Positions 26,747 to 34,590 of a DNA stretch of 64,000 nt are shown in pieces. The notes beneath the pieces were generated by a model, which was not told the DNA's origin, did no database searches, and worked only from the letters and a program-made list of their open reading frames with translations. This stretch comes from Janthinobacterium violaceinigrum (GTDB lineage Bacteria > Pseudomonadota > Gammaproteobacteria > Burkholderiales > Burkholderiaceae_D): positions 1 to 64,000 of the forward strand of contig NZ_WFLI01000005.1 in assembly GCF_009208555.1 (NCBI RefSeq). Reading direction: 5' to 3'. The translations under genes were made by a program, and so were the position numbers. Every line of letters begins with the position of its first letter. The first letter of the stretch is position 1.

Positions 26747-27373
26747 ATGCTTGCAATTGATCAGTTCAAAGACGTGTGGGCGCGCTGTGACCACCTTTCA
26801 GTAGTACACGCCTATCTATCAAGGAATGCAGCTGCTGTCCTTAGACCAGATGAAATATTACGTGCGGAGTGGGCAGCGCGTGTCAGTGCACTAGATTTAT
26901 ATGTGCATGAACTTGTAGCCCAGCAGATGCTGGGCATTTTTGAAGGAAGACTGCCTTCTTGCTCTGGCTATTTAGCCTTTGCTGTGCCTGCAGAAACGAT
27001 GGAGCGTGTCCGGACTGCTGCATCACCTACTGATGCAAGTGCAGCATTCGATCTCACTGTGCGTGAGCAACTTTCGCGTAGAACTTTCCAGTACCCTGAC
27101 AATATTGCTTCGGGGGTCAGAATGTGTTCTGGGATTCCACTTTGGATCGAGGTTGCAACACACTTAGGTTCCAGTTTGCAAACTAGGGACGAGGATGCTA
27201 AAAGGATTAAGAAACAGTTGATGCAGGTTGTTGGGCGCCGTAATAAAATCGTACACGAAGGAGATTTACAGCCAACGGTTCCAAGGATTCCATGGCCAAT
27301 TACGCAGGACGATGTTGCAATCGTTACCAAATTTATTCATGATCTAGTTCATGCTTTGGATTCAGTAGTTTAG
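26747..27373 (+). CDS. HEPN-domain protein (RiboL-PSP-HEPN-like), putative RNase effector
   Basis: 208 residues, all-helical prediction. The N-terminal third has WAARVSALDLYVHELVAQQM, typical of RiboL-PSP-HEPN proteins, and the C-terminal third has the catalytic motif R165-N166-K-I-V-H170 (RRNKIVHEGD), that is RNxxxH. HEPN proteins with this motif are often ribonucleases in toxin-antitoxin and abortive infection systems. The gene starts 6 bases after the ParA-type ATPase, so they form one operon; the ATPase probably senses or regulates and HEPN acts (inference). No antitoxin-like third gene is apparent. Confidence 0.82.
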   Translation: MLAIDQFKDVWARCDHLSVVHAYLSRNAAAVLRPDEILRAEWAARVSALDLYVHELVAQQMLGIFEGRLPSCSGYLAFAVPAETMERVRTAASPTDASAAFDLTVREQLSRRTFQYPDNIASGVRMCSGIPLWIEVATHLGSSLQTRDEDAKRIKKQLMQVVGRRNKIVHEGDLQPTVPRIPWPITQDDVAIVTKFIHDLVHALDSVV

Positions 27374-27602
27374 CGTCTAGGTTTGGTTTAAGTCTAGCGA
27401 TGGTGGTGAGGCCAGATCCTAGTGGTTGGGCCAGATCTGCCATTCGGACACGATCTCAGTCGTGAGGTTTAGGCTCACAGAAAACTATGTATTAATTGGA
27501 AATGCCGCTCGACTAACTATGTTGCGTTTGCTTATGCGTACTGACGCTGAGCTTACGCACAGGCTTTAGTTTGAGGATTCGCATAGCTGGGCCTGTGTCA
27601 GA

Positions 27603-27899
27603 ATGGCAGACCATGCCTTCAAACGCATTAGTAGGAGTTGGACGGATATGAACGCATATACGCAGAAACAAATGATGCTCCAGCAGGAGATAATGGTTTT
27701 ACTCAACTGTCGGCTGCAAATTCGGGACTTGTGGCGAAATAACTTAAGTCCAGAATTATTCTCTGCGATGGATACAATTTTAGTCCGACTGAAAATTGCT
27801 GAGCAGGAACTTGATACCGTGATAGCAGCGCGAAATCTTGAGGAGAATCTGAGCAATAAAGTTGAAGTTCCGCACATATCGTTACGTTTGAAAATTTGA
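27603..27899 (+). CDS. Hypothetical 98-residue helical protein in prophage
   Basis: Not recognised. The product is largely helical (MNAYTQKQMMLQQEIMVLLN ... MDTILVRLKIAEQELDTVIA) and could form a coiled coil. ATGs at 27603 and 27648 are both possible. It lies 230 bases after the HEPN gene, in the same direction, and converges on the tail pseudogene. The gap before it has no clear gene. It could be a third component of the ParA-HEPN locus. Confidence 0.5.
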   Translation: MADHAFKRISRSWTDMNAYTQKQMMLQQEIMVLLNCRLQIRDLWRNNLSPELFSAMDTILVRLKIAEQELDTVIAARNLEENLSNKVEVPHISLRLKI

Positions 27900-27980
27900 G
27901 CGATAATATTCGCTCATTGTCAAAATAAGTCTTTTGAGGCAGAGCTGCTCACCCTTAGTAATTGTAATTTCCACCTTCCG

Positions 27981-29402
27981 TTACTGCTCAGGTATCGAAG
28001 ACTTTTCGCTATTCTCACGAATGATCTCGCGCACTTCCTGAATATGCTTCCATGCATGCAGCGCCGCCCGCTTCGCGGCCTGCTTGCTCTTGTAAAGATG
28101 CTCCAGCGTCTTGAGTGTGCCGGTGGCGCCTGCCTGTTCCTGCCCCGCTTTTTTCTTCTTCGCCGCCACGTCCTTCCACTTGGCCACCACACCCGTGATG
28201 CCTTCGTCCGGGTCTTTCTCGTCCTCGCGTTCTGCCTCCACCGCTTCCGTCTTCGTTTCAAACTCCACGCGCGTGGTAAAACCGTTGCCGCCCAGGTTGT
28301 GCGTGACCTTGACCGATAGCCATTCGGTGGCGTCGATTTCGGGCTTGAAGCCTTTCACGGTCACGGGCGATTGCGGGAACACGGCCGGGTTGCCCAGGGC
28401 CAGGCTCATTTCAAAGGTGGCCAGGCCGCGCAGGATGCGCTGCCATTCGGCCACGGCCGCCGCGCGCGCATCCGTTTCGTTGGCAAAGGTGGTGCGCAGG
28501 CGCTTGCTGTTACCGGGCACACCGGCCACGACGCTGCGGCGGCGCGCGTAGCGCTCGTCGTGCCAGAAGGCGCGCACGCCCGTTTAGGCGTCGCTTTCGG
28601 CGCTGTGGTAGCGGTGGCCATCGCCCAGGGCGCGCGTGATGGGGATGACGGGCAGCGCCTTTCCGCTGGCCGTGCGGCTCTGGTTGATGGGGATGAAGAG
28701 CAAGGTGTCATTCTTGACGGTGGCCACCGCGTCGTATTTCCTGCCCAGCCGGCGCAGGAAGGCCGCATCGCTTTCGTGGGTTTGGTCGATGTGCTCGATG
28801 GCGGTATCGCGCAGGCGCGCCGACACGCCCGACGCCAGCTCGTTGCGAAAGGCAATCGCCTCGATGATGGCGCCCAAGGTGGTCTTGTGAAAGCTGTGTT
28901 CCTGCTGCTGCTTGAATGTGTCGATCAGGTTGGCCGACCTGGCGCGCAGGGTGATGGTGTCGGGCGCGCCGCTGTGCTCCACCTCGTCGACGGTGAACTT
29001 GCCCATGTCCACCAGGCCGGACGCTTGCTAGCCCAGCGCCAGGGCGATCTGCGCACCGCGCGGCGGCAGGGCCAGTTTGCCGTCGCTGTCATCCAGGGAA
29101 ATGTCGAGCTGGTCGCTCTCGTCGCCACGGCATAGGGTCAAGGTCAGATTGATCAGCCGCGGCGAGACGATGAAGTAGGACGCCTTGATGGTGCCGCGCT
29201 TGATCGATTCGGGCCAGTTGTCGTCCCAGCGGTCGACGGAACAGGCCCAGGCCAGAAACGGCAGCAGGGCAACCGGGCAGCGGTCGGCGTTCCACAGCTC
29301 GCGCAGCGGCACGGGCACGTTGACCAGCTCGGCGCAAGCTACCGCAATGGTGCGCTCGAGCGCCGTGGTGTTGGGCGGCAGTGTCGGCACGGTCCTATTC
29401 AT
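27981..29402 (-). pseudogene. In-frame fusion of tail gene I to late-control gene D, with two nonsense codons
   Basis: One reading frame of 474 codons. Residues 1 to about 77 match P2 gpI (ALERTIAVACAELVNVPVPL; LLPFLAWACSVDRWDDNWPE). From about 78 on it matches gpD, a baseplate/late-control protein (DQLDISLDDSDGKLALPPRG; FTVDEVEHSGAPDTITLRAR; VRAFWHDERYARRRSVVAGV). In-frame TAG at 29028-29030 replaces the Trp of ALGWQ, and in-frame TAA at 28584-28582 region (stop ending the ESDA segment) replaces a Tyr. The junction is near 29170. The genes normally between I and D (H, G, FI, FII, E, T, U) are missing. Confidence 0.88.
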
Positions 29403-30306
29403 CGAGCACGACCACGTTCAGTTTGATGGCCGTGCAGCGCGCGGCCTGGGTGGCGTTCAGTTCGATGTCCGCCGCGGGGCTGGTCAAGACGACCTTGCGC
29501 ACGCCTTCGACGTGGACGGCGGCGCTGCAGGCGGAACGGTAGATGCTGTGGCCCAGAGGGCGGCGCGGCTGCGACACGCGCGCAGCGTAGGCGCGCGCGG
29601 CGTCCAGCAGAATCGGTACTTCCGGCCCGACGCCGATAAACAAGGTGGCCTCGATCTGGTAGTCGATGACCTGGGCGGCTTGCACCGTCAGGCGGTCGCC
29701 CAAGGGGCGCACTTCCTCGGCGTTGAGCGCGCGCGCCACGGTGGCCAGCAGCGCGGCGTCGGCGATGCCCGTGTCGTTGTTGGCCAGCACCGTGACAATG
29801 ACGTGCGCCGGCGCCGGGCTGGTGGCGCTCGCGTCCTTGACGCGGCCGTCGCTGCTGCGGGCGTGGAATTCGTAGGAGGCTTTCGGGCCGGCCACGGACA
29901 GGCCGTCCGGCGCTTCCTGGATGCGCAGGCGATAGGCGTCGTTGTCTTCCATGACGGCGGCCACGGGCGGCAGGGCGTTGGGATTGGCCGGCGTGATGAC
30001 CAGGCGCGCCACGTTGACGTTGGCGCCCAGTTGATCGAGGTCGCCATCGAGGGCAAACGCCAGCATGACAGCCTTGCCGGCATCGTTGACGCGGTTGCGC
30101 AGGATGGTTTCCTGATAGTTGTTCTCTTCCAGCAGCTTGGTGGCTGGCTCCGACTCCAGCTCAAGCAGGGCCGTGACGGCCGCGCGCTCGGCTTCCGGCC
30201 GCAGGCTCACCAAGTGGGCTTTGCGTGTGGCCAGGATGGTTTCGAAGTCCAGCACCTCGACCACGCTGGGCGCGGGCAACTGGGTCAGGTCGATGGGCGT
30301 GCTCAT
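29395..30306 (-). CDS. Baseplate assembly protein J (gp47-like)
   Basis: 303 residues, normal length for P2 gpJ. It is a structural protein of the baseplate rim. Recognised by LPAPSVVEVLDFETILATRK, LLEENNYQETILRNRVNDAG and AFALDGDLDQLGANVNVARL at the N-terminus and by VLANNDTGIADAALLATVAR later. It overlaps the start of the I'-D' pseudogene by 8 bases and gene W by 4. The gene itself looks intact. Confidence 0.93.
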   Translation of the reverse strand: MSTPIDLTQLPAPSVVEVLDFETILATRKAHLVSLRPEAERAAVTALLELESEPATKLLEENNYQETILRNRVNDAGKAVMLAFALDGDLDQLGANVNVARLVITPANPNALPPVAAVMEDNDAYRLRIQEAPDGLSVAGPKASYEFHARSSDGRVKDASATSPAPAHVIVTVLANNDTGIADAALLATVARALNAEEVRPLGDRLTVQAAQVIDYQIEATLFIGVGPEVPILLDAARAYAARVSQPRRPLGHSIYRSACSAAVHVEGVRKVVLTSPAADIELNATQAARCTAIKLNVVVLDE

Positions 30307-30647
30307 ACGATGCCCACTTGCTTGACGGGAACGGACAGGGTGATGCCCTGGCCATTCGCCGTGCCATCAAGCAGCAGGGCGATGGCGCCGTCCGTGTCGC
30401 GCGTGAGCTGCACGCTGGCGAGCTGCAAACGCGGCTCCCAGCGGCGCAGGGCAAAGGCCGTGGCGGCGTAGATGCGCAACTGCGTGGCGCTGTTCAGGGG
30501 CTGGTCGATCAGCTCGGGCACTTCGGAGCCATAGCGGCGGCGCCGGATGCGCGAGCCAATGGGCGTGGTGAGAATGTCTGTGACCGACTGGCGCAGGCGG
30601 CCCAGGCCCGTCAGGCTGCGCCCGGTGGCCGCGTGCATGCCCATCAT
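30303..30647 (-). CDS. Baseplate assembly protein W (GPW/gp25 family)
   Basis: 114 residues. gp25-like baseplate wedge protein. Recognised by SVTDILTTPIGSRIRRRRYG and ELIDQPLNSATQLRIYAATA. Overlaps with V and J by four bases each. It appears intact. Confidence 0.93.
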   Translation of the reverse strand: MMGMHAATGRSLTGLGRLRQSVTDILTTPIGSRIRRRRYGSEVPELIDQPLNSATQLRIYAATAFALRRWEPRLQLASVQLTRDTDGAIALLLDGTANGQGITLSVPVKQVGIV

Positions 30648-31276
30648 GATTGCGGCCCGCCCGACTGGTCGCCGCCGGCCTTGACGCCACCGTGCGGATG
30701 CTTGGCCAGGCTGATGGCGCCGGCCAGCACGTCCTCGCTGGCCTGGATCGTCCCTTGCACGGCCATGGCCACGCCGCTGTTCAGGGTGGTGGCGCCTTCC
30801 ACGGTGGCGGACTGCATGACAATCAGGTTTTTCATGACGGTCAGGTCGCCCGTGCAGATAGTGCTGGGTGCGTTGGACGTGACCTTGTCAGCCGTGATGG
30901 TGGCGGTGCCGCCGGGTAGGGTGGCCGTCAGGGAATGGGCCGCATGGTCGTACTGCACCACGGCGCCATCCGGGTAATGCGCGGTGTGAATGGTGGGGCT
31001 GGATTCGGGCGCGTCAAATTCCTGGGAGTACAGCGCCGGCAGGATGATGCCGCGTGTTAGGTCGCCGCCTGGGGAAAAGACGATGACCTGTTCGCCGACG
31101 GTGAGCGCCGACCAGGTGCGCGTGCTGCCGGCGCGTGGGGTGGCCGAGTACAGCCATTCCGTGGTGAGAGTCGGCCCGAGCCGCACGCGCGCCTTGGCCC
31201 CTTTGACCTCGGCAATGGTGCCCAGGCGGATCAGGTTTTGCAGCAAGCGGAGGAGGTCGGACAGGTCGGCGTTCAT
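30644..31276 (-). CDS. Baseplate assembly protein V (spike)
   Basis: 210 residues from ATG 31276 (MNADLSDLLRLLQNLIRLGT). The OB-fold core (TIAEVKGAKARVRLGPTLTT; VGEQVIVFSPGGDLTRGIIL) is followed by a beta-helical needle and a C-terminal HPHGGVKAGGD end typical of gpV, where His residues bind iron at the tip. It forms the membrane-piercing spike. An in-frame upstream ATG at 31312 is less likely. An AT-rich HNH gene now separates it from gene S. Confidence 0.92.
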   Translation of the reverse strand: MNADLSDLLRLLQNLIRLGTIAEVKGAKARVRLGPTLTTEWLYSATPRAGSTRTWSALTVGEQVIVFSPGGDLTRGIILPALYSQEFDAPESSPTIHTAHYPDGAVVQYDHAAHSLTATLPGGTATITADKVTSNAPSTICTGDLTVMKNLIVMQSATVEGATTLNSGVAMAVQGTIQASEDVLAGAISLAKHPHGGVKAGGDQSGGPQS

Positions 31277-31412
31277 GCAGTGCATGTTGCCGAAGTCCGC
31301 GTGCAAATGCACGCGGGGGTGGGTTAATATGTGGCTTAGTAACCGCTAGCTATATACTTTTCTTATTTGTTTTTTTGTAAAATTCCTTGAATTTATCATT
31401 GTAAGTAAAGGG

Positions 31413-32651
31413 CTATATTTTAAAAATTCTCTCCCTGCTGACTTCATATTGGACAACCTGAAATAATTTTTTTGATTTTTCGGATTTTATATAGTATTCA
31501 GAATTATCGCCTAAGTCAAAAAGGGTTATATCCCATGCCCCTTCTGTTTTTTCCGTATAATTTGATTTTTTTAATATTTCAATAAATTTATTTGGGTGGT
31601 GATCTCCATTTTTATTGTAAATTATGATATCGCCAGTGCTATTTAATTCGCAATTAAAGTCGGGTGAATTTATTTCTGAATTTTCTAAAAATGATTTATT
31701 TGAAGAGTTGGAGTAAAATCCGAATCTTGTATGTGCTGGCCCTAAGCATTTATTTACTACTTCACCGACCATTAATTTCTCAAAGAATTTTTTTTCAATG
31801 TCATTTATTCCGAAGATTGTTTCACTTGCGTCTAATATTTTGTCTTTTGAAAGTATTGCTGCCGCAGAAAAAGTTCCATGTAATTTAACGAAACATATTA
31901 ATCCGTCATCTGTTTGCGTAAGTATTAAATAATGTTTTTTGCTATTTAAATCTATATATTTTCCGTATTCAGAAAATGCATCAGTGTCAAAGTTAATTTT
32001 CAAATACTCATTTGCTTTTTCGTGATTTACATTTTTTATTATATTTGAAATTTCAATTGATGTTTCGTTGTTGATATAGGATTCGATGCTATCCATGGCA
32101 AATTCGTAAGCAATTTTAAGTATGCCAATTTTGAATTCTATGGTGTCTATATTCCATCTTGTTTCAAAGTTGCTATATTTAAATTCTTCTTTCTTATTTT
32201 TTTTAATAACTGCTGATTGCGGAATTTTATTTCTCGTTAAGGTTTTCGATAAAATTCGATCAATTTCATCTTCATTTTCCGAGTCCACTTCAATTTCAAT
32301 GGATGTTATTAAGCCATTATTTTCATTAATTCTAATTATTGGATGAGGTGAGATTTTTAATTTCCCATTTGCATCAATATTAACTATTGCTTTATTTTTT
32401 TTGTTGTTTTCTTCATTAAATACTCCAGAGAATGGATTTGGTATTTTCCCTGTTTTACCTTTTATTTCTTCGGAGAAGCGGTATAATTCAGTTAATTTGT
32501 GATTGATTAGTGGAGCATCGACTTTGCTACCCATTGTAGAGTTGCAGTTTTCACAGACGGAATATATGTGGTAAAAACCACCAAGGGATTCTGGTATAAC
32601 ATGTTCATCAGACATTTTATACTCATTTGTTCTGCATATAATACATTTCAT
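31413..32651 (-). CDS. HNH endonuclease-domain protein, AT-rich cargo between S and V
   Basis: 412 residues. The HNH domain is at the N-terminus: C3-x2-C6, then DEHVIPESLGG (catalytic His about 17), and CENCNSTMGSKVD with the second zinc CxxC. The remaining 350 residues are not recognised and are rich in Lys, Asn, Ile and Glu. Base composition is strikingly AT-rich (mostly A/T at third positions), unlike both host and phage genes. It interrupts the tight S-V tail operon, with non-coding AT-rich flanks. It is an acquired cargo gene, plausibly a nuclease effector of phage defence. Confidence 0.88.
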   Translation of the reverse strand: MKCIICRTNEYKMSDEHVIPESLGGFYHIYSVCENCNSTMGSKVDAPLINHKLTELYRFSEEIKGKTGKIPNPFSGVFNEENNKKNKAIVNIDANGKLKISPHPIIRINENNGLITSIEIEVDSENEDEIDRILSKTLTRNKIPQSAVIKKNKKEEFKYSNFETRWNIDTIEFKIGILKIAYEFAMDSIESYINNETSIEISNIIKNVNHEKANEYLKINFDTDAFSEYGKYIDLNSKKHYLILTQTDDGLICFVKLHGTFSAAAILSKDKILDASETIFGINDIEKKFFEKLMVGEVVNKCLGPAHTRFGFYSNSSNKSFLENSEINSPDFNCELNSTGDIIIYNKNGDHHPNKFIEILKKSNYTEKTEGAWDITLFDLGDNSEYYIKSEKSKKLFQVVQYEVSRERIFKI

Positions 32652-32876
32652 AATCTATTCCAGTTAATTTATGATGCTTTGTCTGTGAAGTAATTTGAGA
32701 AAAGCATATAGGGTTTTTATGTTAAGTAGAAAATCCATGTTTTTAAGAAATTGTGAACGTGGATTATTGTAAAAAGATGATTTTTTACGGAAATCACTTC
32801 AAGTGACTGAAGTTATTAAATGATAACTCTAACTCATTTGGCAACTAATGTCAGCTGAATTTTTCATTGATATGTT

Positions 32877-33344
32877 TTATTTGTGCTCCATTTGATGTAG
32901 AAGTGACTCGCGTACTGATATCCGATCCAGCTCACTAAATCCCAATAGTGGCCGCTCTGGGTACTTGCAGGCCGCTCTTTTCTTGGGCGTATTTTCTTGC
33001 TGTCCAAACTGATGTACCCGCGCCACGCGCGCCACCCAGCCAAAGAACCCGACCTCGATCTGGTCCCCGCTCGTTTTTACTGTCAAGTGTTTGGCGGTAC
33101 GGATCTTGGCGAACATCGCCGGCTTCTGCCGCTTGATACGCCCATTCTTCCCCTTGAATTCCTTGCGCCGCTTGCGCGCCGGGTAAGCCGTGCCATCCGG
33201 ACCCTGTTGTGCCTTGATGCGCTGTGCCTGGCTGCGGCGAAGGTCGATGGCCACCTTGTGATTGATGGCGCGGCGCTGGGCCGGCTGCAGCTTGGCCAGC
33301 AGGGCGCCGGCCCAAGCTTCCAGCGCATGCAGGTCGTCGCTCAT
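32877..33344 (-). CDS. Phage virion morphogenesis / tail completion protein S
   Basis: 155 residues from ATG 33344 (MSDDLHALEAWAGALLAKLQ). The family signature RRAINHKVAIDLRRSQAQRI with IKAQQGPDGTAYPARKRRKE identifies P2 gpS-like proteins, as does RPLLGFSELDR near the end. The start overlaps the gene R stop by four bases. It appears full length. Confidence 0.92.
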   Translation of the reverse strand: MSDDLHALEAWAGALLAKLQPAQRRAINHKVAIDLRRSQAQRIKAQQGPDGTAYPARKRRKEFKGKNGRIKRQKPAMFAKIRTAKHLTVKTSGDQIEVGFFGWVARVARVHQFGQQENTPKKRAACKYPERPLLGFSELDRISVRESLLHQMEHK

Positions 33345-33829
33345 GGCGTGGCCTCGGGCGTGCGCCATTCCGCCAGCAGGGTGTCGCCGTCATACAGTTT
33401 CCAGAACTCGTCCGCGTAGGCGGGCATGTGCTGTATCTCGGCCAGGTGCTTGATGTCCAGGCGGCCCGCCTCGCCGGCCTTGACGGCCACGCGCTCGGTC
33501 AAGTCCAGCTTGATGGAAATGTCGACCGTTTCGTGGTTATTAAAATCCACCTCGAAGGCGATGTCGTGCTTGCGGGCTTCCTCGTTGGCCATCAGGTCGA
33601 GCTGGTGGACTTTAAGCCAGGCGATCAAGGTCACCATGATGGCGTCCGCGTCGCCCGCGTAGTCGGTGACGATCAGGTTGAGCTTGAAGCGGTATTCGAA
33701 GGAGAGGGAGGCTGTGGCCGACGCCACCACGTTGCCCTCGTCGGCGAAGACCAGCAGGCGGTCGGGATCGCCCTGTAGGTCGGGGATGGCGGCGGCCAGG
33801 TGCTGGCGCAGGCTATTCGGTTTGTACAT
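33341..33829 (-). CDS. Phage tail completion protein R
   Basis: 162 residues, P2 GpR family. Recognised by MYKPNSLRQHLAAAIPDLQG, FEYRFKLNLIVTDYAGDADA and IIAWLKVHQ-type tail segments (VTLIAWLKVHQLDLMANEEA). It lies between the Rz fragment and S as in P2. It appears intact. Confidence 0.92.
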   Translation of the reverse strand: MYKPNSLRQHLAAAIPDLQGDPDRLLVFADEGNVVASATASLSFEYRFKLNLIVTDYAGDADAIMVTLIAWLKVHQLDLMANEEARKHDIAFEVDFNNHETVDISIKLDLTERVAVKAGEAGRLDIKHLAEIQHMPAYADEFWKLYDGDTLLAEWRTPEATP

Positions 33830-34034
33830 GGTAGGTGTTCCGCACGGTGTTGTAGGCGTCGATACAGGCGTTCAATTGGCGGGTGACGTCGTCGCCGTCG
33901 CCGGCAATGGCGTCAAGAGCTGCCGCAGTCGCCGGGTCAAGTTCGGCGCGCGCTTCAATCCGATGGTCTGCGGTAAAGGTGGGATCTGCAGTGGCGGCGC
34001 ACTGGCCGCTGGCGACGGGGATTGACAGGCGCAC
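33813..34034 (-). pseudogene. C-terminal fragment of an Rz-like spanin (lysis) gene
   Basis: 73 residues from a GTG, with the open frame extending a few codons upstream to a TAA. The text RLSIPVASGQCAATAD, then ARAELDPATAAALDAIAGDG and LNACIDAYNTVR, resembles the C-termini of Rz inner spanins. It lies just before R, where P2 has its lysis genes. The N-terminal membrane anchor and the rest of the lysis cassette are absent, replaced by an AT-rich stretch. The assignment is by pattern and position only; a remnant of another late gene is possible. Confidence 0.45.
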
Positions 34035-34241
34035 AGCGCCGCCATCTACATCGAAAATGAAGAAAAATTATCAATGCGGCATTTGTTTTTTGTTAATTAA
34101 AAATCAATGTTATTTTCATGGGGGGATACTATCGGTTTTGTGCTTTCAAGCTTGGAGAATTTTTTTTGGATAATTGATTCATAGTATCAGTGTAAATCTT
34201 GTGAAATTTCACACATTCACACAAATAAGAAAAATAATTAC

Positions 34242-34331
34242 ATGGCACGTGAAAGACGGTTGTTATCTGAAGAGTTGACGCGCGAAGCAGTCCAGCTGGT
34301 AGGTCAGCCGGATGCAAGTAAACGTATGTAA
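34242..34331 (+). pseudogene. IS3-family transposase OrfA N-terminal remnant
   Basis: A 29-codon frame reading MARERRLLSEELTREAVQLV then GQPDASKRM and stop. It closely follows the start of IS3-family OrfA proteins, which bind the element's ends through a HTH. The frame stops before the HTH, and no inverted repeat or OrfB is nearby. A remnant at the prophage edge. Confidence 0.6.
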
Positions 34332-34368
34332 GCAGAGGGCGCTAGGAAGGGGATACTCCAACAAAAAA

Positions 34369-34432
34369 GGCTGTCATTTTGTTGTCATTCCCAGGCTAAA
34401 ACAGCCCAAAAACAACCCCAATAATGACAGCC
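34369..34432. repeat. Inverted/direct TGTCATT repeats beside the tmRNA-like end
   Basis: GGCTGTCATT (34369-34378) is the exact complement of AATGACAGCC (34423-34432), and a further TGTCATT lies at 34383-34389. Repeats like these next to a tRNA/tmRNA 3' end are what integrase arm-binding sites look like. The 64-base region could instead fold as a hairpin. Confidence 0.45.
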
Positions 34433-34468
34433 TCCTTCTTGCTAACTACTTGATTCTAAATAATTCAG

Positions 34469-34510
34469 TGGTGGAGACGGCGGGAATCGAACCCGCCGCG
34501 CTCTAAGTCC
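34469..34510 (-). other. tmRNA/tRNA-like 3' end (candidate attachment site)
   Basis: On the minus strand the segment ends GTCTCC-A-CCA, preceded by the T arm GCGGG-TTCGATT-CCCGC. This is the 3' part of a tmRNA (ssrA) or tRNA. The opposite strand encodes the ETAGIEPA peptide, well known as a spurious translation of tmRNA 3' ends at integration sites. No matching 5' part is found upstream, where a protein gene begins at 34591, so it is a fragment left by an integrated element. Confidence 0.55.
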
Positions 34511-34590
34511 ACTTCCGAACCAGTCCAGGGCAACTGGTTCGGAAATGCGCAAGCCGGTTCGGAATGCAAGTTGCAAACAGGTTGCAGCCC

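Larger units (their letters stand above)
17759..34510. mobile_element. Defective P2-like prophage with cargo genes (right boundary uncertain)
   Basis: Content: integrase beside tRNA-Ser; leftward early genes including gpA and Ogr; a rightward repressor; then leftward tail genes in P2 order R, S, V, W, J, I'-D'. Terminase, portal, capsid and lysozyme genes are absent, and so are tail fibres, sheath, tube and tape measure. The left limit is set by the tRNA-Ser 3' end. The right limit is provisional: an IS3-type fragment (34242-34331) and a tmRNA-like 3' end (34469-34510) lie there, but no direct repeat of the tRNA-Ser end was found. Cargo: 17901-18762, 25700-27373 and 31413-32651. Confidence 0.75.

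Noticed and set aside
27374-27602. Two GGCCAGAT-like repeats resembling an insertion sequence end
   Set aside because: Only two short imperfect copies, no transposase and no target duplication could be seen.
28582-29030. In-frame stops in gene D as programmed read-through or recoding
   Set aside because: Two different stops at conserved Trp and Tyr positions next to a large deletion point to decay; no recoding signal is seen.
27981-33829. Tail cluster as a functional tailocin
   Set aside because: Sheath, tube, tape measure and fibre genes are missing and D is interrupted, so no contractile particle can form.
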